From: Actinomycetota bacterium
Lineage (GTDB): Bacteria; Actinomycetota; Thermoleophilia; Solirubrobacterales; Solirubrobacteraceae
DNA length: 43,616 nucleotides
Assembly (NCBI GenBank): GCA_005888335.1
Contig: VAWY01000093.1
Location: 7,010 to 50,625 of the forward strand
Direction of reading: 5' to 3'
Numbering within the stretch: position 1 is the stretch's first letter; each line of letters begins with the position of its first letter. Under the pieces are notes generated by a model, which worked only from the letters and a program-made list of their open reading frames with translations, did not search any database and was not told where the DNA came from. Below are positions 23,170-31,813 of this stretch, one piece after another. The position numbers were made by a program, and so were the translations under genes.

Positions 23170-23751
23170 TCACTCGCGCAGGCGCTGGGTCTCGGCCTCG
23201 TCGAAGGAGAGCTGCGCCGGGGCCTCGTCGCCCGGCGGGCGCCGGCGGACGGTCGGCTCTGTCTCGCTCTCCGGGGGCAGCGGCGGCTCGGGCCGGTGGG
23301 CGGCGCGCAGCCGGGCGCCGGCGTAGGCGAGGAACCCGGCGGCCACGAAGGCGACGAAGAACCCCCACGCGATGCCGACCGGATAGCCGCCGCCCGGCGG
23401 GCGGTCGAAGACGCGGAAGAAGAGCAGGAAGGCCGCCCACACGCCGGCCGCGAAGATCACCGTGCCGTCCCCGCCGGGCAGGTGGAACCCGCGCTCCTCG
23501 CCGCGCAGGAACAGCAGGAGCAGCACGCCGAGCCCCACGAGCAGGACGGCCGCCTCGACGAACGAGAACACCCCGAACGCGCTGACGTCGTGGGTGTCGA
23601 TCCGCCCCTTGACGACGCGCTGCAGCTGGTACCAGGGCAGCAGCATCGTCACGAACAGGGCGGCCGCGGCGAACGCGGCGAGGCGCTGCTCGGGCGCCAG
23701 CGCGCGCCAGCTGCTTGTCAGGCGCTGCACGGCTCCACGGACGGTCTGCAC
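23170..23751 (-). CDS. four-helix integral membrane protein, unknown function
   Basis: A 193-residue protein with GTG at 23751. After an amphipathic 'LAPEQRLAAFAAAALFVTMLLPWYQLQ' segment there are helices at about 57-80 ('FSFVEAAVLLVGLGVLLLLFL'), 95-115 ('TVIFAAGVWAAFLLFFRVF') and 125-145 ('GIAWGFFVAFVAAGFLAYAGA'), then a polar C-terminus rich in Pro/Glu ('PEPPLPPESETEP'). The loop between helices 1 and 2 contains 'THDVSAFG'. I do not recognise a named family with confidence. It follows the 110-residue gene by 12 bp in the same direction and may be part of the ArsA operon. Confidence 0.7.
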   Translation of the reverse strand: MQTVRGAVQRLTSSWRALAPEQRLAAFAAAALFVTMLLPWYQLQRVVKGRIDTHDVSAFGVFSFVEAAVLLVGLGVLLLLFLRGEERGFHLPGGDGTVIFAAGVWAAFLLFFRVFDRPPGGGYPVGIAWGFFVAFVAAGFLAYAGARLRAAHRPEPPLPPESETEPTVRRRPPGDEAPAQLSFDEAETQRLRE

Positions 23752-23763
23752 CCCGAGATCTTC

Positions 23764-24096
23764 TCAGGAGATCGGGATGTCCTCGACCTGGGGCGCCTCG
23801 CCGCGCGGGCCCCGCTCGAGGCGCTCGACGAGCCAGTCGATCAGCGCGCGCAGGACCAGCAGCAGCTGGCGGACGAGCTCGTTGACCTGGTGGCGCAGGT
23901 CGGGGGGGAGCAGGTCGACCAGCGAGCGCAGCAGCGCGACGAGCGCCTGCATCTCGGTGGTCGCCTCGCCCGCGGCGGACGGCGGGACCGCCCAGCCGCG
24001 CGGCGGCGCGTTCTCCTGCATGATGCGCTCCGCCGCCGCCTGCGTCGCGCGGACACGCTCGCGCAGCTCGTCGAGTGGATCGCCGGGCTCAGGCAT
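23764..24096 (-). CDS. small helical protein, unknown function, coupled to arsA
   Basis: A 110-residue protein whose ATG overlaps the end of the ArsA gene by 8 bp. It contains a charged N-terminal helix ('PLDELRERVRATQAAAERIMQE'), a Pro/Trp linker ('APPRGWAVPPS') and a long helical C-terminal half with heptad-like Leu/Val ('LVALLRSLVDLLPPDLRHQVNELVRQLLLVLRALIDWLVERLE', read in parts). It has no signal peptide. The overlap implies translational coupling with ArsA and suggests a related job, perhaps as a partner or adaptor. That is inference. Confidence 0.65.
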   Translation of the reverse strand: MPEPGDPLDELRERVRATQAAAERIMQENAPPRGWAVPPSAAGEATTEMQALVALLRSLVDLLPPDLRHQVNELVRQLLLVLRALIDWLVERLERGPRGEAPQVEDIPIS

Positions 24097-25258
24097 GGAT
24101 GAACGTCACCTCCAGCGCGCCGTCGCGCAGCGTCGCGCTCGCCGGACGGTGGCCGGCGAGCGCCGGCGGGAGCACGAGCGTGCGCTTGTGCCCGTCGACG
24201 CGGACGATGAGCTCCTGGCCGATCTTGCGCAGGGCGACGTCGCCCTTGCGTGCGAACGGCAGCTCCAGCCGCAGCGTGGCCGCCTCGCTCCCGACGTCCA
24301 GCTCATGGGCGAGGCGCTCATGGAGCACGGCGTCGGGCTTGACGCCGTCGAAGAGCGCCTGCCCGAGCTCGTCGAGCATGGCCGGCCCGACGACCTCGTC
24401 GGCGAAGAAGGGCGCCTGCAGGACGGGCACGGGCGCGAAGGCCGCCTCGATGTCGCGCAGCTGCGCCTGCTGGCGCTCGCGCCACGCGCCGAAGTAGCCG
24501 TCGACCTCCGCGGGGAAGACGCGGTTGACGACGACCGCGTCGGTGAGGAAGCCGTAGAGGTTGAGGTAGGTGAACGTCCGGCGCGCCTCGTCGACGACGA
24601 TCCGGTCGGGGTTCATGACCAGGCGCAGCGTCACGCGCTCGCGGTCGCGCAGCAGCTCGTTCATCGCCACGAGGTTGCGCACCAGCTCGCCGACCTCGTC
24701 GAGCACGCCCTCGCCCGGCAGCTCGACGTCGAGCACCGCGCGCGCGAAGGGCCGCGCGGCGCTGAGGATGCGCCCCTGCTGCGGGAAGACCTTCTCGATC
24801 CACCAGCGCGCGACGTCGGGGAACGACAGCAGCCGCAGCGTCTCGCCGGTCGGCGCGCAGTCGACCACGATCACGTCGTAGCCGCCCTCGGCGTGGTGGC
24901 GCTTGAGGGCGAGCAGCGAGAACAGCTCGTCCATGCCGGGCGGGACGGTCAGCTCCTCGGCCGAGATGCGGTCGACGCCGCGCGCGACGAGCAGCTCGCC
25001 GAGCCAGTCCTGCACCGCCGCCCAGTTGCGCTCGAGCTCCTCCTGGGCCTGCACCTGCTGGGCGTCCAGGCGGTCGGCGACCGGCGTGGGGTCCGAGCCC
25101 ACCCCCTCGCCGAGCGCGTCGGCGAGCGAGTGCGCGGGGTCGGTGGAGAGCACGAGCGTGCGTGACCCGGCGGCGGCGCAGCGGCGCGCGGTCGCGGCGG
25201 CGACCGACGTCTTTCCGACGCCTCCCTTGCCGGTGTAGAGGATCGTGCGCGATGCCAC
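24089..25258 (-). CDS. ArsA/Get3-family ATPase with HSP20-like C-terminal domain
   Basis: A 389-residue single-lobe ATPase. The deviant Walker A 'GKGGVGKTSVAAA' is followed by switch I 'LSTDPAHSLADAL', switch II 'VIVVDCAPTGETLRLLSFPD' and 'VVVNRVFP'. The last 80 residues ('AATLRLELPFARKGDVALRKIGQELIVRVDGHKRTLVLPPALAG', read in parts) form an HSP20-like beta-sandwich, as in ArsA_HSP20 proteins. No arsenite-binding Cys cluster or ArsB neighbour is seen, so a Get3-like chaperone or other client role is more likely than arsenite export. GTG at 25258 has a TAGACT box 9 bases upstream (leaderless). Confidence 0.88.
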   Translation of the reverse strand: MASRTILYTGKGGVGKTSVAAATARRCAAAGSRTLVLSTDPAHSLADALGEGVGSDPTPVADRLDAQQVQAQEELERNWAAVQDWLGELLVARGVDRISAEELTVPPGMDELFSLLALKRHHAEGGYDVIVVDCAPTGETLRLLSFPDVARWWIEKVFPQQGRILSAARPFARAVLDVELPGEGVLDEVGELVRNLVAMNELLRDRERVTLRLVMNPDRIVVDEARRTFTYLNLYGFLTDAVVVNRVFPAEVDGYFGAWRERQQAQLRDIEAAFAPVPVLQAPFFADEVVGPAMLDELGQALFDGVKPDAVLHERLAHELDVGSEAATLRLELPFARKGDVALRKIGQELIVRVDGHKRTLVLPPALAGHRPASATLRDGALEVTFIHA

Positions 25259-25267
25259 GGGGCGGCG

Positions 25268-25308
25268 AGTCTAGAACCGGCGAGGCGCGCGAGGGGCGCT
25301 GTTAGGGT
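25268..25308. promoter_or_regulatory. back-to-back -10 boxes for arsA (minus) and a lipoprotein gene (plus)
   Basis: TAGACT on the minus strand (25268-25273) ends 9 bases before the ArsA GTG. TAGGGT on the plus strand (25303-25308) ends 9 bases before the ATG at 25318. Both genes lack Shine-Dalgarno sequences, so leaderless transcripts are likely. Confidence 0.5.
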
Positions 25309-25317
25309 CAGCGGGCC

Positions 25318-26343
25318 ATGCGCCGCGCGCTCTTTGCCCTGCTGTCGTGCGCCTTCGTGCTCGCGCTCTCCGCATGCGGGTCCAGCGACGAGAGCGTGAG
25401 CAGCCTGCTGCGCCAGACGTTCACCTCGGGCGGGTCGGTCGACAGCGGCAAGGTGACCGCGCAGCTCGAGGGCGACGTCCGCGGCATCCAGGGCCTGACC
25501 GGGCCGTTCAAGCTGCGCCTCGAAGGCCCCTTCGAGTCGGCGGGCAAGGGCAAGCTCCCGCGCTTCGACTTCAACCTCGGCATCACGGTCTCGGGCCAGT
25601 CGTTCAGCGCAGGAGGCGTGTCGACGAGCGACCGCGGGTGGCTGCGCGTCAACGGCCAGGCGTACGCGGTCCCGGACGCCATGTTCAAGAAGTTCCGCGA
25701 CAGCTACCTGGCCGGCGCGCGCAAGTCGGGCAACAAGCAGCAGCCGGCGCCGAGCCTCGCCGCGCTGGGCGTCGACCCGCGCACCTGGCTGCGCGGGGCG
25801 CGCAAGGCGGGCGAGGCCGACATCGCCGGCACGAAGACGATCCACATCACCGGCGGGCTGAACGTCGCTCGCCTGCTCGACGACGTCAACAACCTGCTCA
25901 ACCGCGCCAACACGACGGCCGACGCCAAGCAGCTCCCGCCCAAGCTCACCGACGCGCAGCGCCGCGACCTCCAGCGCGCCGTGCGCTCGGCGAGCGTCGA
26001 CGTCTACACCGGCAAGGACGACAAGCTCCTGCGGCGACTCGACGTCCGCGTCTCGCTGCAGCGCTCGGGCGAGGTGCAGGGCGGCAACCTGCGCTTCCAG
26101 CTCCAGCTCGACGCGCTCAACCAGCACCAGGACATCAAGGCGCCCGCCGGCGCCAAGCCGCTCGACGAGCTCGTCAGCAGCCTGCGCAGCGGCGTGCTGC
26201 CCGGCATGACCGGCTCGGCGGGGGGCTCGACCCGCGGCGGCGCCACCGCGCCGCGGCAGACCACGGACTACCTGCAGTGCCTGCAGGCCGCCGGCGAGGA
26301 CGTCGCCAAGCTGCAGCGCTGCGCGGCGCTGCAGGGTCGCTGA
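25318..26343 (+). CDS. lipoprotein, possibly LppX/LprG-like
   Basis: A 341-residue protein with a signal peptide ending in lipobox 'LALSAC' (Cys about 20). The mature part resembles a half-barrel lipid-binding lipoprotein: 'SLLRQTFTSGGSVDSGKVTAQLEG', 'LTGPFKLRLEGPFES', 'LPRFDFNLGITVSGQSFSAGGVSTSDRGWLRVNG', 'SASVDVYTGKDDKLLRRLDVRVSLQ', 'LRFQLQLDALNQHQDIKAP'. The alternating strands and the '(T)DRGWLRVNG' turn recall LppX/LprG-type carriers of lipids, but the match is by pattern only. The C-terminal tail is Gly/Ser-rich and ends in a pair of cysteines ('LQCLQ...QRCAAL'). Confidence 0.75.
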   Translation: MRRALFALLSCAFVLALSACGSSDESVSSLLRQTFTSGGSVDSGKVTAQLEGDVRGIQGLTGPFKLRLEGPFESAGKGKLPRFDFNLGITVSGQSFSAGGVSTSDRGWLRVNGQAYAVPDAMFKKFRDSYLAGARKSGNKQQPAPSLAALGVDPRTWLRGARKAGEADIAGTKTIHITGGLNVARLLDDVNNLLNRANTTADAKQLPPKLTDAQRRDLQRAVRSASVDVYTGKDDKLLRRLDVRVSLQRSGEVQGGNLRFQLQLDALNQHQDIKAPAGAKPLDELVSSLRSGVLPGMTGSAGGSTRGGATAPRQTTDYLQCLQAAGEDVAKLQRCAALQGR

Positions 26344-26346
26344 TGA

Positions 26347-26391
26347 CCCCGGCAGAGGCGCTGCCTTCGCCCGCGCGGAGCGGTGCCGGGG
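26347..26391. terminator. hairpin between convergent genes
   Basis: CCCCGGCA (26347-26354) pairs with TGCCGGGG (26384-26391). A competing GGCAG/CTGCC hairpin lies at 26351-26365. It sits between the lipoprotein stop and the stop of the convergent reductase gene. There is no T-run. Confidence 0.4.
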
Positions 26392-26416
26392 ACCCCCGTG
26401 CCCGCGTTGGCGGCCC

Positions 26417-27550
26417 TCACGCGGCTTGACGCAGCTGCGCGTGCGGGTCGATCCGCCAGCGCCGCGCCAGCTCCGCGAGCTCCTCGCTGAGCGGCCAGCG
26501 GTCGGGCAGCGCCGGCCCCTCGTGGTCGGGATTGGCCCCCTTGAGCGCCATGCTGCCCGTGTTGTCGCCGATCGTGCGGATCGCGTCGACGTCGCCGGCG
26601 TCGAGGCGGACCTCGGCGGGCACGGCGGCCAGCTCGGCGCGCTTGTCCTCGATCGGCCGCGCGTCGGGCCCGGCCTCCTGGATCAGCGTCGGCACGACGC
26701 AGGCCACCGTGTCGTGGGCGAGGTTCCACTGCGCGGCGAGCTGCAGCATCGTCAGCCCGTGGCGCCCGGCGATCGGGCGCATACGGTCCAGGCGCTCGCG
26801 CCCGGCCTCGATCCAGCCCGAGGGCCGGAACAGGCGGTGGTCGCGCTCGCGGAACGGCTGGCCGGGGACGACGTCGTCCCAGAACAGCCCGCCGTAGTCG
26901 ACGACGCGGGTGATCGTCCGCACGTCGTGCGCGCGCGCGGCCTCGAGGCACAGCTCGCCCGGCCACGGCTCGAGCGGGTTGAGGATGATCATCGCCCAGT
27001 CGATCGAGGCGCCGAAGCGCTCGAAGCACTCGATGACGTCGAGGGTGAAGCCGTTCGCCGGCCCGGGAGCGACGCCGAGCAGCCGCGTCAGCCCGGCGGC
27101 CCGCAGCGCCTCCATGCCGTCCCAGACGGCCTCGCTGGTGTAGCCCGTGCGGTCGGGATTGTGCAGCAGCAGGAGGTCGAACGCGTCGACGCCGAGGCGC
27201 TCGAGCGAGCGCTCGGTGGCCGTGCGCAGGTAGTCCGCGTAGCGCTCGGGGCCGCGCAGGCGCTTGTCGGTGAAGCGCGGGAAGCCCTTGGCGCCCTCGC
27301 GCTCGCCCTCGTAGAAGTCGTGCCCGACCGCGCCGACCAGGCAGTACGACGCACGGGGCCGGCCCGACACCGCCTCGCCCACGATGCGGTCGGCTTCCCC
27401 GACGCCATAGACGTCGGCGGTGAGCACCGTGCGGAGATCGTCGTCGGGGCGCAGCAGCGCGGCGAGGCGCTCCTCGTCGAGCGGCTCGCCGAAGTTCATG
27501 TAGCGCCCGCCGCCCCAGGCTCCGAGCGCGGTGTGGGTCGGATCCAGCAT
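26417..27550 (-). CDS. aldo/keto reductase family protein lacking the usual active-site lysine
   Basis: A 377-residue TIM-barrel protein. ATG 27550 has a TAAGGT box 8 bases upstream on the minus strand. AKR features: 'TADVYGVGEADRIVGEAV' (Asp 46, Tyr 48), 'LGVDAFDLLLLHNPDRTGY' (His 130), 'GMEALRAAGLTRLLGVAPGPANG', 'GLTMLQLAAQWNLAHDTVACVVPTLIQ'. In the usual strand 'TKVG' this protein reads 'GAVG' (Ala 74), so the tetrad Lys is missing. The insert 'HDFYEGEREGAKGFPRFTDKRL' follows. It may be a dehydratase-like or binding relative rather than a reductase. It is divergent to the cation exchanger gene. Confidence 0.85.
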   Translation of the reverse strand: MLDPTHTALGAWGGGRYMNFGEPLDEERLAALLRPDDDLRTVLTADVYGVGEADRIVGEAVSGRPRASYCLVGAVGHDFYEGEREGAKGFPRFTDKRLRGPERYADYLRTATERSLERLGVDAFDLLLLHNPDRTGYTSEAVWDGMEALRAAGLTRLLGVAPGPANGFTLDVIECFERFGASIDWAMIILNPLEPWPGELCLEAARAHDVRTITRVVDYGGLFWDDVVPGQPFRERDHRLFRPSGWIEAGRERLDRMRPIAGRHGLTMLQLAAQWNLAHDTVACVVPTLIQEAGPDARPIEDKRAELAAVPAEVRLDAGDVDAIRTIGDNTGSMALKGANPDHEGPALPDRWPLSEELAELARRWRIDPHAQLRQAA

Positions 27551-27558
27551 GTCCGCGG

Positions 27559-27577
27559 ACCTTACGCCCCATAGGCT
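27559..27577. promoter_or_regulatory. divergent -10 boxes for the reductase (minus) and cation exchanger (plus)
   Basis: TAAGGT on the minus strand (27559-27564) is 8 bases from the ATG at 27550. TAGGCT on the plus strand (27572-27577) is 10 bases from the ATG at 27588. The start codons are only 37 bases apart. Confidence 0.5.
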
Positions 27578-27587
27578 GCACCGGCCA

Positions 27588-28700
27588 ATGCGGGTGGGCA
27601 GCTTCCTCACGTCGGGCCAGGGGTGGCCGTACACGCTCGTGCCGTTCATGCCGATCGCGGTCGTGCTCGAGCTCTTCCACGGCAGCCCGACCCTGATCTT
27701 CTTCGCCTCCGCGCTGGGCGTCATCCCGACGGCGGCGCTCATGGGCCGCGCCACCGAGGAGCTCGCGGCGCGCTCGGGGCCGGGGATCGGCGGCCTGCTC
27801 AACGTCACGTTCGGCAACGCGCCCGAGCTGATCATCGCCCTGTTCGCGCTCGGCGCCGGGCTGCACGAGGTCGTCAAGGCCTCGCTGATCGGGTCGATCC
27901 TGGGCAACATCCTGCTCGTCATGGGCGCGGCGATGTTCGTCGGCGGACTGCGGCGCGACCGCCAGCGCTTCGACCGCACCGCGGCGAGCGCCCAGTCGGC
28001 CATGCTGCTGCTGGCCGCCGTCGCGCTGGCGATGCCGGCGATCTACGAGCTGATCGACGGCCGCGGCCTGCCCAAGCCCACCGACGAGCGCATCCACTAC
28101 GACCCGACGGTGCAGGCGCTGTCGTTCTGGGTGGCGCTGGTGCTGATGGCCACCTACGTGGCCGGCCTGGTCTTCTCGCTGCGCACGCACCGCGACCTCT
28201 TCAACCCTCAGCAGGAGGGCGACGGCCACGAGGGCGAGTCCTGGACGGTGCGCCGGTCGGTCATCGCCCTCGCCATCGCCGGCGCGCTGGTCGGCCTGAT
28301 GTCCGAGATCCTCGTCGGCTCGATCTCGGAGGCGGCCCACAACATCGGGCTCAGCGAGTTCTTCATCGGCGCGATCGTGGTGGCGATCGTCGGCAACGCG
28401 GCCGAGCACTGGGTCGCCGTGCTCGTCGCCGCCAAGGACAAGATGGACCTGGCGGTGAACATCGCCATCGGCTCGAGCGCGCAGATCGCGCTGTTCGTCG
28501 CCCCCGTGCTCGTCGTCACCTCGTTCGTGCTCGGCCCGCACCCGATGGCCTTCGTGCTCAACGGCCTGGAGCTCGGCGGCGTCTTCCTGGCCGTCCTCAT
28601 CGCCAACCACGTCACCAACGAAGGCGAGTCGACGTGGTTCGAGGGCGTCCAGCTGCTCGCCGTCTACCTCGTGCTGGCCATCACCTTCGGGTTCGCCTAG
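27588..28700 (+). CDS. Ca2+/H+ exchanger, CaCA family (Cax/ChaA type)
   Basis: A 370-residue membrane protein with about eleven helices. The two alpha repeats that form the ion site are clear: 'NVTFGNAPELIIALFALGAGLHEVVKASLIGSILGNILLVMG' (about 70-110, read in parts) and 'VAIVGNAAEHWVAVLVAAKDKMDLAVNIAIGSSAQIALFVAPVLV' (about 265-310). Both carry the GNxxE signature. An acidic/His stretch 'NPQQEGDGHEGESW' separates the halves. It exchanges cytosolic Ca2+ for protons. ATG 27588 fits the leaderless promoter. A 9-bp hairpin overlaps the stop codon. Confidence 0.92.
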   Translation: MRVGSFLTSGQGWPYTLVPFMPIAVVLELFHGSPTLIFFASALGVIPTAALMGRATEELAARSGPGIGGLLNVTFGNAPELIIALFALGAGLHEVVKASLIGSILGNILLVMGAAMFVGGLRRDRQRFDRTAASAQSAMLLLAAVALAMPAIYELIDGRGLPKPTDERIHYDPTVQALSFWVALVLMATYVAGLVFSLRTHRDLFNPQQEGDGHEGESWTVRRSVIALAIAGALVGLMSEILVGSISEAAHNIGLSEFFIGAIVVAIVGNAAEHWVAVLVAAKDKMDLAVNIAIGSSAQIALFVAPVLVVTSFVLGPHPMAFVLNGLELGGVFLAVLIANHVTNEGESTWFEGVQLLAVYLVLAITFGFA

Positions 28701-28780
28701 GCCTAGGACCCGCGAACCCGCCGTCCACGCGCCGAAGGCGCCGTGACGCACGTTCGCGCACGGTCAGCGCGCCGCAGGCG
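28688..28780. terminator. three hairpins between convergent genes
   Basis: CGGGTTCGC (28688-28696) pairs with GCGAACCCG (28712-28720), enclosing the palindrome CTAGGCCTAG and the exchanger's stop codon. Two near-identical GCGCC-(GAA/GCA)-GGCGC hairpins follow, at about 28729-28742 and 28769-28782. No T-runs are present. They probably insulate the convergent genes. Confidence 0.5.
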
Positions 28781-28783
28781 CCG

Positions 28784-29197
28784 CTACCCAAGCTCGCGCA
28801 GCCGCCGCGCCACCTCGGCCTCGACGTCGAGCGGCGGCTGGCCGCGCCGCGCGCGCCGCTCGTTGCGTGCGATGACCAGCGAGCGCACCTCGGCCTCCAG
28901 CGCCGGGTCGACGGCCGGCGCGGTCAGGCGCTTGAGCTCGGCCTCGATGTCGAGCGGCGGCTCGCCGCGGCGTGCGCGCCGCTCGTTGCGCGCCGCCAGC
29001 ATCTGGCGGATCTCGTCGTCGCGCTCCTGGGCGGCGACGGCGCCGGTCGGCTCGGGGCGCGCCGGCTCGTCGCGCAGCGAGAGCCCGCCGCGCCCGATCT
29101 GCTCATAGGCCTTCGAGCGGCCGAACAGGGTCACGACCGCGACGATCCCGGCGACGATCACCACGACGAAGATCACGACCCCGAACGCTTCCTCCAC
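28784..29197 (-). CDS. single-pass membrane protein with duplicated 'ARNERRARRG-PPLD' motif
   Basis: A 137-residue protein. GTG 29197 ('VEEAFGVVIFVVVIVAGIVAVVTLF') is preferred over upstream starts that lack protein character; a GAGACT box lies 7 bases upstream. One N-terminal membrane helix (about 5-25) is followed by a charged cytoplasmic part with two copies of the same motif: 'LAARNERRARRGEPPLDIEAELKRL' (about 75-100) and 'VIARNERRARRGQPPLDVEAEVARRL' (about 110-135). The repeat looks like an internal duplication. Function unknown. Confidence 0.65.
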   Translation of the reverse strand: MEEAFGVVIFVVVIVAGIVAVVTLFGRSKAYEQIGRGGLSLRDEPARPEPTGAVAAQERDDEIRQMLAARNERRARRGEPPLDIEAELKRLTAPAVDPALEAEVRSLVIARNERRARRGQPPLDVEAEVARRLRELG

Positions 29198-29200
29198 GCT

Positions 29201-29210
29201 TACAGTCTCT
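29201..29210. promoter_or_regulatory. overlapping divergent -10 boxes
   Basis: TACAGT on the plus strand (29201-29206) ends 7 bases before the GTG at 29214. GAGACT on the minus strand (29205-29210) ends 7 bases before the GTG at 29197. The two boxes share two bases, so polymerases would compete. Confidence 0.45.
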
Positions 29211-29213
29211 CGC

Positions 29214-29354
29214 GTGTGGCGGCGCCTGCGACGCAAAACCTTCGCTCCCCGCCGCCCCGCGGTTTTCCCGGAGCAATGGGGGATGGTGCTGGTGACCGCG
29301 CTGGCCATCGCGACCGGGATCGTGGCCATCGTGCTTGTGCTCACACAGCGCTGA
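29214..29354 (+). CDS. 46-residue single-pass membrane protein
   Basis: GTG 29214 to TGA 29352-29354. It has a basic N-terminus ('MWRRLRRKTFAPRRPAVFP'), then 'EQWGMVLVTALAIATGIVAIVLVLTQR' (read in parts) as one membrane helix of about 20 residues. Inside-positive charge, high GC3 and a TACAGT box 7 bases before the start all support a real small gene. It is divergent to the membrane protein at 28784-29197. Function unknown. Confidence 0.6.
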   Translation: MWRRLRRKTFAPRRPAVFPEQWGMVLVTALAIATGIVAIVLVLTQR

Positions 29355-29401
29355 ACATCCGGCTAGTGGCCCCGAATCCCGGGTAACATGACGGCCACGT
29401 C

Positions 29402-29419
29402 ATTGACTGACGAGTCAAT
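29402..29419. promoter_or_regulatory. palindromic operator, TetR/FadR-like
   Basis: ATTGACT-GACG-AGTCAAT is a perfect 7-bp inverted repeat with a 4-base centre, about 50 bases before the acyl-CoA dehydrogenase start and just after a TAACAT box (29384-29389). The TGAC...GTCA form resembles operators of TetR-family regulators of fatty acid degradation genes. No regulator gene is adjacent. Confidence 0.6.
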
Positions 29420-29467
29420 CTGAAAGGCCGGCGGCCGCCCGCTCGGCCTCCCCAAGGAGTTTTCTCT

Positions 29468-30634
<1,167 letters not shown>

Positions 30635-30685
30635 CCGCGCAGCGGCGGGGCGCTCCGGCGCCCCGCCCTGCCATCCTTCTGCGCC

Positions 30686-31318
30686 GTGGCGCCGCGCTGC
30701 CTCATCGCTCTCGTCCTCGTCCTGTTCGCCTGCGGCTGCGGGTCTTCCGGCGGCAGCAAGCCGAAGGGCAGCGGCGCACAGCGCGTGGAGCTGGGCCCGA
30801 GCTTCGACACGATCGCGAGCCTGCCCGGCGCGCAGCGCAGCGGGCCGCCGTGGAACAGCGGCGCGGCGAAGCTGCAGCAGCGCCTGAAGGCGATCGGGCT
30901 CTCGCCGCTGCCGGTCGAGGGCAACGTCGTCCACATCCACCAGCACCTCGACATCTACGTCAACGGGCGCCACGTCACGGTTCCGGCGCTCATCGGGATC
31001 GACCCCGGGCACTTCTTCTCGCCGCTGCACACGCACGACACGAGCGGGATCCTGCACGTCGAGTCGCCGACAGAGTCGGCCTTCAGCCTCGGGCAGTTCT
31101 TCGCCGTCTGGGGCGTGCCGCTGAGCGCGCGCCGGATCGGCACGCTGGCCACGGCCGGCGGCGCGCAGCTGCGCAGCTGGGTGAACGGCAGACCGCTCGG
31201 CGCCGATCCCACGCGGATCGTGCTCGCGCCGCACCAGGAGATCGTCATCGCCTACGGGACGGCGGCGCAGATGCCCAAGAAGGTCCCGTCGAGCTACACC
31301 TTCCCCGAGGGCCTCTAG
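30686..31318 (+). CDS. His-rich lipoprotein, unknown function
   Basis: A 210-residue protein. GTG 30686 gives a short signal peptide 'LIALVLVLFACGCGSS' with a lipobox. The mature part has two conserved-looking histidine clusters, 'VVHIHQHLDIYVNGRHVTVPALIGI' (about 86-105) and 'FSPLHTHDTSGILHVESPT' (about 112-130), then 'FSLGQFFAVWGVPLS' and 'VNGRPLGADPTRIVLAPHQEIVIAYG'. The HxHxH and HTHD pattern with beta strands suggests a metal-binding beta-sandwich at the cell surface. I know similar actinobacterial proteins only as uncharacterised. A CATCCT box lies 8 bases before the start. Confidence 0.75.
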   Translation: MAPRCLIALVLVLFACGCGSSGGSKPKGSGAQRVELGPSFDTIASLPGAQRSGPPWNSGAAKLQQRLKAIGLSPLPVEGNVVHIHQHLDIYVNGRHVTVPALIGIDPGHFFSPLHTHDTSGILHVESPTESAFSLGQFFAVWGVPLSARRIGTLATAGGAQLRSWVNGRPLGADPTRIVLAPHQEIVIAYGTAAQMPKKVPSSYTFPEGL

Positions 31319-31357
31319 CTGCGGCGCGACGAGGGCGGGCCCTGCCATCCTGCGGGG

Positions 31358-31810
31358 GTGGTCAGGCGCGCGCGACGCACGGAGGAAGCCGTCGCCGAGG
31401 CCGCGTCGCTCGATGCGGCGCGGGTGGCGGCGGGGGCGCGCGAGGCGCGCGGGCCGGGCACCGCCGACCCGCTCGTCGGGGAGCTGCGCCGCGCCGGCCT
31501 GCTGCGCCTGCTCGTCCTGCACTTCTGCACGGGCGGCCCGTGCTACGGCAACCAGCTGATGGAGCGCATCACGCGGCTGACCGGCGGTCTGGTCGCCGTC
31601 AACCCGAACACGATGTACCCCCTGCTGCGCGGCCTGGAGGCCGAGGGCCTCGTGGCCGGCGAGTGGGAGCACCCCGAGCGCCGCTCGCGGCGCTTCTACC
31701 GGATCACCGAGGCCGGCGAGGCGGAGTGCCGGCGCCTCGGCGGCCAGGTCGGCGAGCTGCTCGACCGGCTCGCCGCGTCGATCGAGGCCATCCGCGCGGA
31801 GCTCGGCTGA
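31358..31810 (+). CDS. PadR-family transcriptional regulator
   Basis: A 150-residue protein with GTG at 31358, a CATCCT box 6 bases upstream, and no ribosome binding site. After about 45 Ala/Arg-rich residues comes the PadR winged helix: 'LLRLLVLHFCTGGPCYGNQLMERI', 'GLVAVNPNTMYPLLRGLEAEGLVAGEWE', 'RRSRRFYRITEAGEAECRRLG' and a C-terminal dimer helix. The ligand is unknown. Its gene is the first of an apparent PadR-SRPBCC-HIT unit and may control it. Confidence 0.87.
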   Translation: MVRRARRTEEAVAEAASLDAARVAAGAREARGPGTADPLVGELRRAGLLRLLVLHFCTGGPCYGNQLMERITRLTGGLVAVNPNTMYPLLRGLEAEGLVAGEWEHPERRSRRFYRITEAGEAECRRLGGQVGELLDRLAASIEAIRAELG

Positions 31811-31813
31811 GGC

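Noticed and set aside
24089..25258. Arsenite export operon
   Set aside because: There is no ArsB, ArsR, ArsC or arsenite-binding Cys cluster; the ArsA protein is of the HSP20-tailed type.
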